A stretch of 64,000 bases of DNA from Pseudomonas putida (GCF_016406145.1 NZ_CP066307.1:1-64000), one strand, 5' to 3'. Counted from the stretch's first letter, positions 25,760 to 36,987 are shown. Program-made: numbers and translations. The notes: generated by a model from the letters alone, not told the origin.

Positions 25760-27439
25760 ATGGCGACGGACACCCCACGGATTCCAGAACAAGGCGTGGC
25801 CACTCTGCCTGATGAGGCTTGGGAGCGTGCGCGCCGTCGTGCGGAGATCATCAGTCCGTTGGCGCAGTCGGAGACGGTCGGGCACGAAGCGGCCGATATG
25901 GCGGCTCAGGCGCTGGGCTTGTCTCGGCGCCAGGTATACGTTCTGATCCGGCGTGCCCGGCAAGGCAGCGGCCTCGTGACGGATCTGGTGCCCGGCCAGT
26001 CCGGTGGAGGTAAAGGTAAGGGGCGCTTGCCGGAACCGGTCGAGCGCGTCATCCACGAGCTACTGCAAAAGCGGTTCCTGACCAAGCAGAAGCGCAGCCT
26101 AGCGGCCTTTCACCGCGAAGTCACTCAGGTGTGCAAGGCTCAAAAACTGCGAGTGCCGGCGCGCAATACCGTGGCCTTACGGATCGCTAGCCTTGACCCG
26201 CGCAAGGTCATCCGCCGGCGGGAAGGCCAGGATGCCGCTCGTGACCTACAAGGTGTGGGCGGCGAGCCTCCTGCCGTGACCGCGCCGCTGGAGCAGGTGC
26301 AGATAGACCATACGGTCATCGACCTGATCGTGGTCGATGACCGCGACCGGCAACCTATTGGCCGCCCGTACCTGACCCTCGCCATCGACGTGTTCACCCG
26401 CTGCGTGCTCGGCATGGTCGTCACGCTGGAAGCGCCGTCTGCCGTTTCGGTTGGCCTGTGCCTCGTGCATGTCGCCTGCGACAAGCGCCCTTGGCTGGAA
26501 GGACTGAACGTGGAAATGGATTGGCAGATGAGCGGCAAGCCCTTGCTGCTCTACCTAGACAACGCGGCCGAGTTCAAGAGCGAGGCCCTGCGCCGGGGTT
26601 GCGAGCAGCATGGCATCCGGCTGGACTATCGCCCGCTGGGACAGCCGCACTATGGCGGCATCGTGGAACGGATCATCGGCACGGCGATGCAGATGATTCA
26701 CGACGAACTGCCGGGAACGACCTTCTCCAACCCTGACCAGCGCGGCGACTACGATTCCGAAAACAAGGCCGCCCTGACGCTGCGCGAGCTAGAGCGCTGG
26801 CTCACATTGGCGGTCGGCACCTACCACGGTTCGGTGCACAACGGCCTGCTCCAACCGCCGGCCGCGCGCTGGGCCGAGGCCGTGGCGCGTGTCGGCGTAC
26901 CGGCCGTCGTCACACGCGCTACTTCGTTCCTGGTCGATTTTCTGCCGATCCTCCGGCGCACGCTGACCCGCACCGGCTTTGTCATCGACCACATCCACTA
27001 CTACGCCGATGCGCTCAAGCCGTGGATTGCGCGGCGTGAACGCTGGCCGTCCTTTCTGATCCGGCGCGATCCGCGCGACATCAGCCGTATCTGGGTCCTG
27101 GAACCGGAGGGACAGCATTACCTGGAAATTCCCTACCGTACCTTGTCGCATCCGGCTGTCACCCTCTGGGAACAACGGCAGGCGCTGGCGAAACTGCGGC
27201 AGCAAGGGCGCGAACAGGTGGATGAGTCGGCGCTGTTCCGCATGATCGGCCAGATGCGTGAGATTGTGACCAGCGCGCAGAAGGCCACACGCAAGGCGCG
27301 GCGTGACGCGGATCGCCGCCAGCACCTCAAGACATCAGCTCGGCCGGACAAGCCCGTTCCGCCGGATACGGATATTGCCGACCCGCAGGCAGACAACTTG
27401 CCACCCGCCAAACCGTTCGACCAGATTGAGGAGTGGTAG
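25760..27439 (+). CDS. tniA: TniA transposase of Tn402
   Basis: 559 residues, full length, from MATDTPRIPE. DDE transposase of the Tn5053/Tn402 family acting with the ATPase TniB and target protein TniQ. Catalytic residues in QIDHTVIDLIVVDD, LYLDNAAEFKS and GGIVERIIG. Since tniB is truncated and tniQ and tniR are absent, the integron cannot transpose on its own but may be moved in trans. The start codon is the same ATG where IS6100 cut the tniA remnant at 1679. Confidence 0.96.
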   Translation: MATDTPRIPEQGVATLPDEAWERARRRAEIISPLAQSETVGHEAADMAAQALGLSRRQVYVLIRRARQGSGLVTDLVPGQSGGGKGKGRLPEPVERVIHELLQKRFLTKQKRSLAAFHREVTQVCKAQKLRVPARNTVALRIASLDPRKVIRRREGQDAARDLQGVGGEPPAVTAPLEQVQIDHTVIDLIVVDDRDRQPIGRPYLTLAIDVFTRCVLGMVVTLEAPSAVSVGLCLVHVACDKRPWLEGLNVEMDWQMSGKPLLLYLDNAAEFKSEALRRGCEQHGIRLDYRPLGQPHYGGIVERIIGTAMQMIHDELPGTTFSNPDQRGDYDSENKAALTLRELERWLTLAVGTYHGSVHNGLLQPPAARWAEAVARVGVPAVVTRATSFLVDFLPILRRTLTRTGFVIDHIHYYADALKPWIARRERWPSFLIRRDPRDISRIWVLEPEGQHYLEIPYRTLSHPAVTLWEQRQALAKLRQQGREQVDESALFRMIGQMREIVTSAQKATRKARRDADRRQHLKTSARPDKPVPPDTDIADPQADNLPPAKPFDQIEEW

Positions 27440-27441
27440 CC

Positions 27442-28293
27442 GTGGACGAATATCCCATCATCGACCTGTCCCACCTGCTGCCGGCGGCCCAGGGCTTGGC
27501 CCGTCTTCCGGCGGACGAGCGCATCCAGCGCCTTCGCGCCGACCGCTGGATCGGCTATCCGCGCGCAGTCGAGGCGCTGAACCGGCTGGAAGCCCTTTAT
27601 GCGTGGCCAAACAAGCAACGCATGCCCAACCTGCTGCTGGTTGGCCCGACCAACAATGGCAAGTCGATGATCGTCGAGAAGTTCCGCCGCACCCACCCGG
27701 CCAGCTCCGACGCCGACCAGGAGCACATCCCGGTGTTGGTCGTGCAGATGCCGTCCGAGCCGTCCGTGATCCGCTTCTACGTCGCGCTGCTCGCCGCGAT
27801 GGGCGCGCCGCTGCGCCCACGCCCACGGTTGCCGGAAATGGAGCAACTGGCTCTGGCACTGCTGCGCAAGGTCGGCGTGCGCATGCTGGTGATCGACGAG
27901 CTGCACAACGTGCTGGCCGGCAACAGCGTCAACCGCCGGGAATTCCTCAACCTGCTGCGCTTCCTCGGCAACGAACTGCGCATCCCGTTGGTTGGGGTAG
28001 GCACGCGCGACGCCTACCTAGCCATCCGCTCCGATGACCAGTTGGAAAATCGCTTCGAGCCGATGATGCTGCCGGTATGGGAGGCCAACGACGATTGCTG
28101 CTCACTGCTGGCCAGCTTCGCCGCTTCGCTCCCGCTGCGCCGGCCTTCCCCAATTGCCACGCTGGACATGGCTCGCTACCTGCTCACACGCAGCGAGGGC
28201 ACCATAGGGGAACTGGCGCACTTGCTGATGGCGGCGGCCATCGTCGCCGTGGAGAGCGGCGAGGAAGCGATCAACCATCGCACACTCAGCATA
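27442..28293 (+). pseudogene. tniB: TniB ATPase, truncated at the 3' end (tniBdelta1)
   Basis: AAA+ ATPase partner of TniA, from GTG after GAGGAG. Walker A GPTNNGKS and Walker B MLVIDELHN are intact. After AINHRTLS the sequence switches at about 28291 to the 3'-conserved segment, replacing the last ~18 residues; the frame runs on to 28341. This is the common tniBdelta1 joined directly to 3'-CS. Confidence 0.92.
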
Positions 28294-28397
28294 TCGACAA
28301 CCTCTCGCGCAACCAAGACATCGCGGTCGGACTGCAAGTGATCTTGAAGCCACGGGCCCGTCCCACCCCGACATGGACCTCGATGCCCGAACGGACG

Positions 28398-28898
28398 TTA
28401 GATTTCGAGTTCTAGGCGTTCTGCGATGAAGGTTGGATCCCAGCCGGGATTGAAAGTGTCGACGTGGGTGAATCCGAGCCGCTCGTATAGGCCACGCAGG
28501 TTCGGGTGGCAGTCGAGCCGCAGCTTGGCGCACCCCTGCGTTCGCGCGGCATGGCGGCAAGCCTCGATCAGCGCGGAGCTGACACCCCGGCCCGCATGTG
28601 TCCGTCGCACCGCGAGCTTGTGCAGATATGCGGCCTCCCCCTTGAGGGCGTCGGGCCAGAACTCGGGATCCTCGGCCGACAAGGTGCAACAGCCGACGAT
28701 GCCGTCGCTGCAACTCGCGACTAGGAGCTCGGATCTCAGGACGAAGGTCTCCGCGAATGTCCGGTCGATCCGCGCGACGTCCCAGGCGGGCGTTCCCTTG
28801 GCGGACATCCACGCCGCAGCGTCGTGCATCAGCCGCACAACCTCGTCGATATCACCCGAGCAGGCGACCCGAACGTTCGGAGGCTCCTCGCTGTCCAT
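28398..28898 (-). CDS. orf5: Orf5, GNAT acetyltransferase, VIM integron
   Basis: Identical to the protein at 3011-3511, with the acetyl-CoA loop RTHAGRGVSSAL. Third gene of the 3'-conserved segment qacEdelta1-sul1-orf5. The segment ends about 100 bp beyond, at the tniB junction, and lacks the further 216 bp seen at 2689-2904. Confidence 0.93.
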   Translation of the reverse strand: MDSEEPPNVRVACSGDIDEVVRLMHDAAAWMSAKGTPAWDVARIDRTFAETFVLRSELLVASCSDGIVGCCTLSAEDPEFWPDALKGEAAYLHKLAVRRTHAGRGVSSALIEACRHAARTQGCAKLRLDCHPNLRGLYERLGFTHVDTFNPGWDPTFIAERLELEI

Positions 28899-29025
28899 TC
28901 GCTCCCCTGGCGCGGTATGAACCGCCGCCTCATAGTGCAGTTTGATCCTGACGAGCCCAGCATGTCTGCGCCCACCTTCGCGGAACCTGACCAGGGTCCG
29001 CTAGCGGGCGGCCGGAAGGTGAATG

Positions 29026-29865
29026 CTAGGCATGATCTAACCCTCGGTCTCTGGCGTCGCGACTGCGAAATTTCGCGAGGGTTTCCGAGAAGGTGATTGC
29101 GCTTCGCAGATCTCCAGGCGCGTGGGTGCGGACGTAGTCAGCGCCATTGCCGATCGCGTGAAGTTCCGCCGCAAGGCTCGCTGGACCCAGATCCTTTACA
29201 GGAAGGCCAACGGTGGCGCCCAAGAAGGATTTCCGCGACACCGAGACCAATAGCGGAAGCCCCAACGCCGACTTCAGCTTTTGAAGGTTCGACAGCACGT
29301 GCAGCGATGTTTCCGGTGCGGGGCTCAAGAAAAATCCCATCCCCGGATCGAGGATGAGCCGGTCGGCAGCGACCCCGCTCCGTCGCAAGGCGGAAACCCG
29401 CGCCTCGAAGAACCGCACAATCTCGTCGAGCGCGTCTTCGGGTCGAAGGTGACCGGTGCGGGTGGCGATGCCATCCCGCTGCGCTGAGTGCATAACCACC
29501 AGCCTGCAGTCCGCCTCAGCAATATCGGGATAGAGCGCAGGGTCAGGAAATCCTTGGATATCGTTCAGGTAGCCCACGCCGCGCTTGAGCGCATAGCGCT
29601 GGGTTTCCGGTTGGAAGCTGTCGATTGAAACACGGTGCATCTGATCGGACAGGGCGTCTAAGAGCGGCGCAATACGTCTGATCTCATCGGCCGGCGATAC
29701 AGGCCTCGCGTCCGGATGGCTGGCGGCCGGTCCGACATCCACGACGTCTGATCCGACTCGCAGCATTTCGATCGCCGCGGTGACAGCGCCGGCGGGGTCT
29801 AGCCGCCGGCTCTCATCGAAGAAGGAGTCCTCGGTGAGATTCAGAATGCCGAACACCGTCACCAT
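29026..29865 (-). CDS. sul1: Sul1 dihydropteroate synthase, standard form
   Basis: 279 residues from [15 protein letters not shown], overlapping the end of qacEdelta1 by 7 bp as usual. Sulfonamide-insensitive DHPS with [19 protein letters not shown] and SVSRKSFLG. Same residues as the ORF-11 fusion copy after its first 13 positions. Its distance from Pc behind four cassettes means lower expression than the fused copy is likely. Confidence 0.97.
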   Translation of the reverse strand: MVTVFGILNLTEDSFFDESRRLDPAGAVTAAIEMLRVGSDVVDVGPAASHPDARPVSPADEIRRIAPLLDALSDQMHRVSIDSFQPETQRYALKRGVGYLNDIQGFPDPALYPDIAEADCRLVVMHSAQRDGIATRTGHLRPEDALDEIVRFFEARVSALRRSGVAADRLILDPGMGFFLSPAPETSLHVLSNLQKLKSALGLPLLVSVSRKSFLGATVGLPVKDLGPASLAAELHAIGNGADYVRTHAPGDLRSAITFSETLAKFRSRDARDRGLDHA

Positions 29866-30206
29866 GGCGTCGGCCTCCGCAGCGACTTCCACGATGGGGA
29901 TCGGGCGAGCAAAAAGGCAGCAATTATGAGCCCCATACCTACAAAGCCCCACGCATCAAGCTTTTGCCCATGAAGCAACCAGGCAATGGCTGTAATTATG
30001 ACGACGCCGAGTCCCGACCAGACTGCATAAGCAACACCGACAGGGATGGATTTCAGAACCAGAGAAAGAAAATAAAATGCGATGCCATAACCGATTATGA
30101 CAACGGCGGAAGGGGCAAGCTTAGTAAAGCCCTCGCTAGATTTTAATGCGGATGTTGCGATTACTTCGCCAACTATTGCGATAACAAGAAAAAGCCAGCC
30201 TTTCAT
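29859..30206 (-). CDS. qacEdelta1: Truncated QacE small multidrug exporter
   Basis: 115 residues. SMR-family membrane protein with the first three helices of QacE intact ([15 protein letters not shown] with the key Glu, [15 protein letters not shown]) and a replaced C-terminus ([14 protein letters not shown]) caused by the 3'-CS deletion. It gives little or weak tolerance to quaternary ammonium compounds. Present only in this integron; missing from the one at 1534-5831. Confidence 0.96.
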   Translation of the reverse strand: MKGWLFLVIAIVGEVIATSALKSSEGFTKLAPSAVVIIGYGIAFYFLSLVLKSIPVGVAYAVWSGLGVVIITAIAWLLHGQKLDAWGFVGMGLIIAAFLLARSPSWKSLRRPTPW

Positions 30207-30308
30207 GATATATCTCCCAATTTGTGTAGGGCTTATTATGCACGCTTAAAAATAATAAAAGCAGACTTGACCTGATAGTTTGGCTGTGAGCAATTATGTG
30301 CTTAGTGC

Positions 30309-30378
30309 ATCTAACGCCTGAGCTCAGCCGACCGAAACCGCGTAGCGGTTTTGGGTCGGCTGCAGCGATTTGTTGGGC
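30309..30378 (-). other. attC: attC of the cmlA cassette
   Basis: 70 bp between core GTTAGAT (30315-30309) and GCCCAAC (30378-30372 read on minus), with a strong stem GCCGACC/GGTCGGC and inner AACCGC/GCGGTT. The 3'-conserved segment starts at 30308. Confidence 0.9.
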
Positions 30379-30397
30379 GATAGCTTGCCACATTCTC

Positions 30398-31657
30398 TCA
30401 ACGATTGGGATTTGATGTACTTTCCGCACTTTGTAGCGCGACCACATCATGCTCCCCCTGGCCGCGAGAGCCCTTCACTCGGGAAACACAAGACAGACCG
30501 AGCACGACTGTTGCAAGGGTCAAACAGTACACGACAACCGGCCAAGCCGTGTTGCGCGGCAACAGCGAAATGATCAACGTTCCGATGCTTCCTAGCAGTA
30601 CACCGCCCAAGCAGAAGTAGACTGCCGTGACCGTTCCAGCAACATGGTCGAATCCTCGAAGAGCGCCATTGGGCGACACAGATACCGCTGTGGCGACACC
30701 AATACCCACTAGCCACATTGGAGCAATAAAGCCTAACACGGACTGCGAAGCCCATATTTCGGTGATGGCAAGCAATACTGCTCCAGCTATCAGGCATCCC
30801 ATTCCCATTCGCAAGACACTTGGGCTGCCCCACTTGGGTATCACACGCCCCATAAAACGAGCCGTAAACACCATGGCAATTGCCACTGTGGCGAACAGCA
30901 GGCTGAAGCCAAGCTGAGACACACCTTGCCTGCCCATCATTAGTCCGGGCGCAATGGAGAAAAAGACGAAGAAGCTACCCATTCCAGCGGCGTAACACAA
31001 CGTGTACAACCAGAAGTTCAGGCACTTAACGGGGAGTAGCAGCTGCGACCATTGCAAGCCCGCAACTCGTTGCACCCGGGTTTCAGGCCAGAATCGCCAC
31101 GCTGCTGCAGATGCAGCGATCATGCCCAAACCTAGAAACGCAAAGATAGCCCGCCACCCAAGCCACATGTCGACGAGCGCTCCGAGCAATGGGCCTACCG
31201 CCGGGACCATGGCCAGCATGGATCCGAGTATGCCGTAAATGACATTACTTTCCTCGCGACCTGCGTAAATGTCACGTACTGTTGCAAATGTGGAAACAAG
31301 GCACGCCGAGGCACCACAAGCCTGAAGAATCCGAAGCCCCAGAAAGACTTCAGCCGATGACGTAAGAGCGAGGCCCATTGACGCCACAACGTAGGCGAGG
31401 CCACCTCCCAGTAGAACGGGGCGGCGCCCCAGTCGGTCCGATAGCGGTCCAAACAAGAGCTGACCGGCACCAATCATGACCAAGTACGTTGTCAGCGTAA
31501 GCTGAATTGTGCTCGCTGTCGTACCAAGCGCGTTTGGCATAAACGGCACTGCTGGCAAGTACATGTCCATGCCGAGTGATGCCAATAAATCGAACGGTGA
31601 TAACAACAACACCGTGGCGGCAAGGGAGTACCGCCAACTAAAGTTTTTTGAGCGCAC
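30398..31657 (-). CDS. cmlA: Chloramphenicol exporter CmlA
   Basis: 419 residues from GTG (VRSKNFSWRYS). Major-facilitator pump with 12 membrane segments that exports chloramphenicol without modifying it; the MFS loop GPLSDRLGRRPVLL is present. Unlike most cassette genes it has its own leader-peptide attenuator (31756-31785). The cassette is fused to aadA1 by a collapsed attC. A longer frame to 31705 overlaps the attenuator and is unlikely. Confidence 0.95.
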   Translation of the reverse strand: MRSKNFSWRYSLAATVLLLSPFDLLASLGMDMYLPAVPFMPNALGTTASTIQLTLTTYLVMIGAGQLLFGPLSDRLGRRPVLLGGGLAYVVASMGLALTSSAEVFLGLRILQACGASACLVSTFATVRDIYAGREESNVIYGILGSMLAMVPAVGPLLGALVDMWLGWRAIFAFLGLGMIAASAAAWRFWPETRVQRVAGLQWSQLLLPVKCLNFWLYTLCYAAGMGSFFVFFSIAPGLMMGRQGVSQLGFSLLFATVAIAMVFTARFMGRVIPKWGSPSVLRMGMGCLIAGAVLLAITEIWASQSVLGFIAPMWLVGIGVATAVSVSPNGALRGFDHVAGTVTAVYFCLGGVLLGSIGTLIISLLPRNTAWPVVVYCLTLATVVLGLSCVSRVKGSRGQGEHDVVALQSAESTSNPNR

Positions 31658-31755
31658 GAAACCATCTCCTTGAACAAAGGATTTGGCGGCGCTCCCGTAG
31701 AGCAAAAGGATTCATGAGAACGCCGCAACAACCGAAAAATGAAGGTTGCTGCGGC

Positions 31756-31785
31756 TTACTTGTCTGCGTTCTTGGAAGTGCTCAT
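31756..31785 (-). promoter_or_regulatory. cmlA leader peptide (translational attenuator)
   Basis: Nine-codon reading frame ATG...TAA encoding MSTSKNADK. In cmlA, ribosome stalling on this peptide with low chloramphenicol opens a downstream stem that hides the cmlA ribosome-binding site. The arms CGGTTGTTGCGGCG region lies just after it (31720-31752). Confidence 0.9.
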
Positions 31786-31857
31786 CTGCTGACTATCTCA
31801 TGATTGAATTTGAATCGTAACAACTTTCAAGCAACTCTGCGAGGAGCCTTATTGTGC

Positions 31858-31877
31858 GCCCAACGCTTGAGTTAGAC
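31858..31877 (-). other. Collapsed attC between aadA1 and cmlA
   Basis: Only 20 bp remain (GTCTAAC directly joined to TCAAGCGTTGGGC); a normal aadA1 attC is about 60 bp with a stem. The loss can be explained by recombination between two TAAC repeats of the site. The two cassettes should now move as one unit. Confidence 0.85.
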
Positions 31878-31878
31878 A

Positions 31879-32670
31879 TTATTTGCCGACTACCTTGGTG
31901 ATCTCGCCTTTCACGTAGTGAACAAATTCTTCCAACTGATCTGCGCGCGAGGCCAAGCGATCTTCTTCTTGTCCAAGATAAGCCTGTCTAGCTTCAAGTA
32001 TGACGGGCTGATACTGGGCCGGCAGGCGCTCCATTGCCCAGTCGGCAGCGACATCCTTCGGCGCGATTCTGCCGGTTACTGCGCTGTACCAAATGCGGGA
32101 CAACGTAAGCACTACATTTCGCTCATCGCCAGCCCAGTCGGGCGGCGAGTTCCATAGCGTTAAGGTTTCATTTAGCGCCTCAAATAGATCCTGTTCAGGA
32201 ACCGGATCAAAGAGTTCCTCCGCCGCTGGACCTACCAAGGCAACGCTATGTTCTCTTGCTTTTGTCAGCAAGATAGCCAGATCAATGTCGATCGTGGCTG
32301 GCTCGAAGATACCTGCAAGAATGTCATTGCGCTGCCATTCTCCAAATTGCAGTTCGCGCTTAGCTGGATAACGCCACGGAATGATGTCGTCGTGCACAAC
32401 AATGGTGACTTCTACAGCGCGGAGAATCTCGCTCTCTCCAGGGGAAGCCGAAGTTTCCAAAAGGTCGTTGATCAAAGCTCGCCGCGTTGTTTCATCAAGC
32501 CTTACGGTCACCGTAACCAGCAAATCAATATCACTGTGTGGCTTCAGGCCGCCATCCACTGCGGAGCCGTACAAATGTACGGCCAGCAACGTCGGTTCGA
32601 GATGGCGCTCGATGACGCCAACTACCTCTGATAGTTGAGTCGATACTTCGGCGATCACCGCTTCCCTCAT
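31879..32670 (-). CDS. aadA1: Aminoglycoside adenylyltransferase AadA1, ANT(3'')-Ia
   Basis: 263 residues. Adenylates streptomycin and spectinomycin. Nucleotidyltransferase core LYGSAVDGGLKPHSDIDLLV with the metal-binding Asp pair, then the helical C-terminal domain. Position with GRIAPKD carries Arg where the common form has Lys. Stop lies immediately beside the collapsed attC. Confidence 0.95.
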   Translation of the reverse strand: MREAVIAEVSTQLSEVVGVIERHLEPTLLAVHLYGSAVDGGLKPHSDIDLLVTVTVRLDETTRRALINDLLETSASPGESEILRAVEVTIVVHDDIIPWRYPAKRELQFGEWQRNDILAGIFEPATIDIDLAILLTKAREHSVALVGPAAEELFDPVPEQDLFEALNETLTLWNSPPDWAGDERNVVLTLSRIWYSAVTGRIAPKDVAADWAMERLPAQYQPVILEARQAYLGQEEDRLASRADQLEEFVHYVKGEITKVVGK

Positions 32671-32673
32671 GAT

Positions 32674-32745
32674 GTTTAACGTTTGACATGAGGGGCGGCC
32701 AAGGGCGCCAGCCCTTGGACGTCCCCCTCGATGGAAGGGTTAGGC
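32674..32745 (-). other. attC: attC of the aacA4 cassette
   Basis: 72 bp from GCCTAAC (32745) to GTTAAAC core (32680-32674), with the stem around GTCCAAGGGCTGGCGCCCTTGG. It overlaps the aacA4 stop codon. Confidence 0.9.
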
Positions 32746-33294
32746 ATCACTGCGTGTTCGCTCGAATGCCTGGCGTGTTTGAACCATGTACACGGCTGGA
32801 CCATCTGGGGTGGTTACGGTACCTTGCCTCTCAAACCCCGCTTTCTCGTAGCATCGGATCGCTCGCAAGTTGCTCGGCGACGGGTCCGTTTGGATCTTGG
32901 TGACCTCGGGATCATTGAACAGCAACTCAACCAGTGCTCGAACCAGCTTGGTTCCCAAGCCTTTGCCCAGTTGTGATGCATTCGCCAGTGACTGGTCTAT
33001 TCCGCGTACTCCTGGATCGGTTTCTTCTTCCCACCATCCGTCCCCGCTTCCAAGAGCAACGTACGACTGGGCATACCCAATCGGCTCTCCATTCAGCATT
33101 GCAATGTATGGAGTGACGGACTCTTGCGCTAAAACGCTTGGCAAGTACTGTTCCTGTACGTCAGCAAGTGTCGGGCGTGCTTCTTCTCCGCCCCACCACT
33201 CGACGATATGAGATCGATTTAGCCACTCATAGAGCATCGCAAGGTCATGCTCAGTCATGAGGCGCAGTGTGACGGAATCGTTGCTGTTGGTCAC
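32740..33294 (-). CDS. aacA4: Aminoglycoside 6'-N-acetyltransferase AAC(6')-Ib, serine variant
   Basis: 184 residues from GTG ([10 protein letters not shown]). GNAT enzyme with the acetyl-CoA loop [14 protein letters not shown]. The residue in [10 protein letters not shown] is Ser (position 102 here, 119 in common numbering) where the amikacin-modifying form has Leu; the Ser form (AAC(6')-Ib') is described as acting on gentamicin rather than amikacin. Trp in DGWWEEE and Asp in TTPDGPAVY are wild type, so it is not the fluoroquinolone-acetylating -cr variant. Confidence 0.93.
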   Translation of the reverse strand: MTNSNDSVTLRLMTEHDLAMLYEWLNRSHIVEWWGGEEARPTLADVQEQYLPSVLAQESVTPYIAMLNGEPIGYAQSYVALGSGDGWWEEETDPGVRGIDQSLANASQLGKGLGTKLVRALVELLFNDPEVTKIQTDPSPSNLRAIRCYEKAGFERQGTVTTPDGPAVYMVQTRQAFERTRSDA

Positions 33295-33312
33295 GATGCT
33301 GTACTTTGTGAT

Positions 33313-33393
33313 GCCTAACGCCTGAGTTGAGGGGCTTTTGCGGAGTAGGCGCAGCCTGCGTAGCAAAAGTCCCGCTCCAACGATTTGTTATGC
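33313..33393 (-). other. attC: attC of the blaVIM-1 cassette
   Basis: 81 bp from GCATAAC (33393-33387) to GTTAGGC core (33319-33313), with long paired arms around CTTTTGC/GCAAAAG. Confidence 0.9.
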
Positions 33394-33401
33394 CGCATCT
33401 G

Positions 33402-35382
<1,981 letters not shown>

Positions 35383-35559
35383 GGCAGCGCAAGTCAATCC
35401 TGGCGGATTCACTACCCCTGCGCGAAGGCCATCGGTGCCGCATCGAACGGCCGGTTGCGGAAAGTCCTCCCTGCGTCCGCTGATGGCCGGCAGCAGCCCG
35501 TCGTTGCCTGATGGATCCAACCCCTCCGCTGCTATAGTGCAGTCGGCTTCTGACGTTCA

Positions 35560-35584
35560 GTGCAGCCGTCTTCTGAAAACGACA
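35560..35584 (-). repeat. Tn402-type terminal repeat IRi, VIM integron
   Basis: 25-bp outer end of the integron that starts at 25619. The next 37 bp (35585-35621) carry TGTCGC...GCGACA half-sites like a resolvase site. Confidence 0.95.
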
Positions 35585-35671
35585 TGTCGCACAAGTCCTA
35601 AGTTACGCGACAGGCTGCCGCTGTCGTTTTCAGAAGGCGACTGCACCAGTTCACTGGGCTGGCCGCCGTGT

Positions 35672-35715
35672 GTGCATAGAACTTCTGACCGGGAACGGTC
35701 AGAAGTTCTATGCAC
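35672..35715. repeat. Perfect 19-bp inverted repeat
   Basis: Arms GTGCATAGAACTTCTGACC (35672-35690) and its exact complement (35697-35715) around GGGAAC. A degenerate further copy (CAGAACTCTTGTGCAC) follows at about 35742-35757. It lies between the Tn402-type end and orf183. Role unknown: protein site or terminator-like hairpin without a T run. Confidence 0.85.
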
Positions 35716-35767
35716 GAAGCGCCGCGAGAGATCGGAATTGCTCAGAACTCTTGTGCACGGCGCGACA

Positions 35768-35800
35768 AAGCCGGAACCGCCGAAAATTCCGGCGATCAAC
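35768..35800 (+). repeat. Remnant of a Tn5501-type terminal repeat
   Basis: AAGCCGGAACCGCCGAAAAT and the following TTCCG match, in reverse, the terminal repeat at 63705-63749 exactly over 24 bp, then GCGATCAAC continues with three bases missing. The outer GGGG end is gone. Confidence 0.75.
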
Positions 35801-36347
35801 CGGCAAGCTGCTTGATGCGCTCGGCCAGGCGGCCGAAAGCCTCGTTCACGTATTCCAGCACCTTGGGTTCTGCGCCCTGCGTGCGCAGCGAGTCTTTGAA
35901 GGCTTCCAGGTCGGACAGCCATTGCCGATGCAGGCGGCCCAGCTCGTCGAGCTGAGGCCGGAAGTCTTGGAGACTGCCGCTCGCACGAAACGCCTGGTAG
36001 CCACGCTCAAGCGTGGCCGCCGTGGTCAGCAGTTGCGCGCCCATTTGCTTGTGCTGTTCGGAGAACTCGGCCATGCCGTCATAGGGCCGCGAAGCCTTGC
36101 GGCGCTCGGCTTCGGATGCCTCTTCCATGATGCGGGCGTAGCGGTAGAACCCTGGGAACTCGCGGGACAGCGCCATGAGCTGCTGATCGGATGTGCCGAC
36201 CCAAATCCTGTGCAGGTCAGGCCCGTACCCCATCATGCGATTGATGATGGCATGGGCCTCGCTGACACCCTGGGCGGCAAGCTGCTGCATGTGTTGGTCG
36301 ATCTTCGCGGCCAGTCGGCGGAATTCGTTCATGCTCATGTCCGTCAC
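35796..36347 (-). CDS. Hypothetical helical protein, third gene of the PIN operon
   Basis: 183 residues, probably all-helical with coiled-coil potential (RRLAAKIDQHMQQLAAQG near the start; long helices in the C-terminal half). Not recognised. It overlaps the PIN toxin gene by 4 bp (ATGA type), so it is translationally coupled to the TA pair. Its place beside the terminal repeat remnant mirrors that of the unknown genes in the Tn5501-like transposons. Confidence 0.7.
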   Translation of the reverse strand: MTDMSMNEFRRLAAKIDQHMQQLAAQGVSEAHAIINRMMGYGPDLHRIWVGTSDQQLMALSREFPGFYRYARIMEEASEAERRKASRPYDGMAEFSEQHKQMGAQLLTTAATLERGYQAFRASGSLQDFRPQLDELGRLHRQWLSDLEAFKDSLRTQGAEPKVLEYVNEAFGRLAERIKQLAG

Positions 36348-36739
36348 AAAAGGCGCGTTGATTGCCCTTGCGCCGTGAGAAGTGCCACCGCCTTCTTATC
36401 GAAGGAAACGAAGGTTTCCCCGCCAAGCCAGTTGCCTTCGTAGGCAATGACGCCATCGGCAAAGTCTCCGCCCGCGTCGAGCACCAGCAAGCCAGCCTCC
36501 ACGGCAGGCCGGTTCACTTCCACATTCGCGGCGGCCAGTAGTGCCCGGATCGCGCTGGCCGCGTCGGCTTGCTGGAAGCCGTAGACACGCAGCAGCACCC
36601 AAACAAATTCGCATAGGCACGGCAGCGCGACCGCGATCAACTCGGCGTCGGTCAAGACTGCGGCGGCAACGTCCGCTTGTGCGGGATCGTCACGCACAAC
36701 CGCACGCACAAGGACGTTGGTATCGACTGCGACCTTCAT
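36344..36739 (-). CDS. vapC: PIN-domain toxin (VapC family)
   Basis: 131 residues. Metal-dependent ribonuclease fold: MKVAVDTNVLVRAV (first Asp), CEFVWVLLR (Glu) and GGDFADGVIAYEG (paired Asp), then a final FVSFDKKA with Asp. It overlaps the antitoxin gene upstream and orf183 downstream by 4 bp each, forming a tight three-gene operon. Confidence 0.9.
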   Translation of the reverse strand: MKVAVDTNVLVRAVVRDDPAQADVAAAVLTDAELIAVALPCLCEFVWVLLRVYGFQQADAASAIRALLAAANVEVNRPAVEAGLLVLDAGGDFADGVIAYEGNWLGGETFVSFDKKAVALLTAQGQSTRLL

Positions 36740-36987
36740 TGCTTACCTGCCCAGCCTTGCGCCGCCGCCTCGTTGATTTCTTCGATGGTGGCAACCTTCT
36801 GCGTCTTGCCCGCGAGCAGGCCGACAAAGCTGGCTATCGTCCCTGCGGGCCGTGCCGCCTTGAGCACGCCCCGACCGTCTGGCAACAAGTCCAGCTCGAT
36901 CTTGTCGCCTGGCCTGATGCCGAGGTGTTGCAGTACGTCCTTCCGAAACGTCACTTGTCCCCGTGCGGTAACGGTCAATGTGGTCAT
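36736..36987 (-). CDS. AbrB/MazE-type antitoxin
   Basis: 83 residues from MTTLTVTARGQ, the swapped-hairpin AbrB DNA-binding domain (TVTARGQVTFRKDVLQHLGI RPGD core), followed by a C-terminal tail expected to block the toxin. First gene of the operon; the divergent resolvase starts 181 bp away, and the antitoxin probably represses the promoter in between. An extra six codons upstream are open. Confidence 0.87.
   Translation of the reverse strand: MTTLTVTARGQVTFRKDVLQHLGIRPGDKIELDLLPDGRGVLKAARPAGTIASFVGLLAGKTQKVATIEEINEAAAQGWAGKQ

Noticed and set aside
29866..29952. 29-codon N-terminal extension of the standard sul1
   Set aside because: It overlaps qacEdelta1 in another frame; the ATG at 29865 is the established start. 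Only the copy at 3639 has a real fusion.
32740..33294. aac(6')-Ib-cr (fluoroquinolone-acetylating) variant
   Set aside because: The two diagnostic residues are wild type (Trp in DGWWEEE, Asp in TTPDGPAV).
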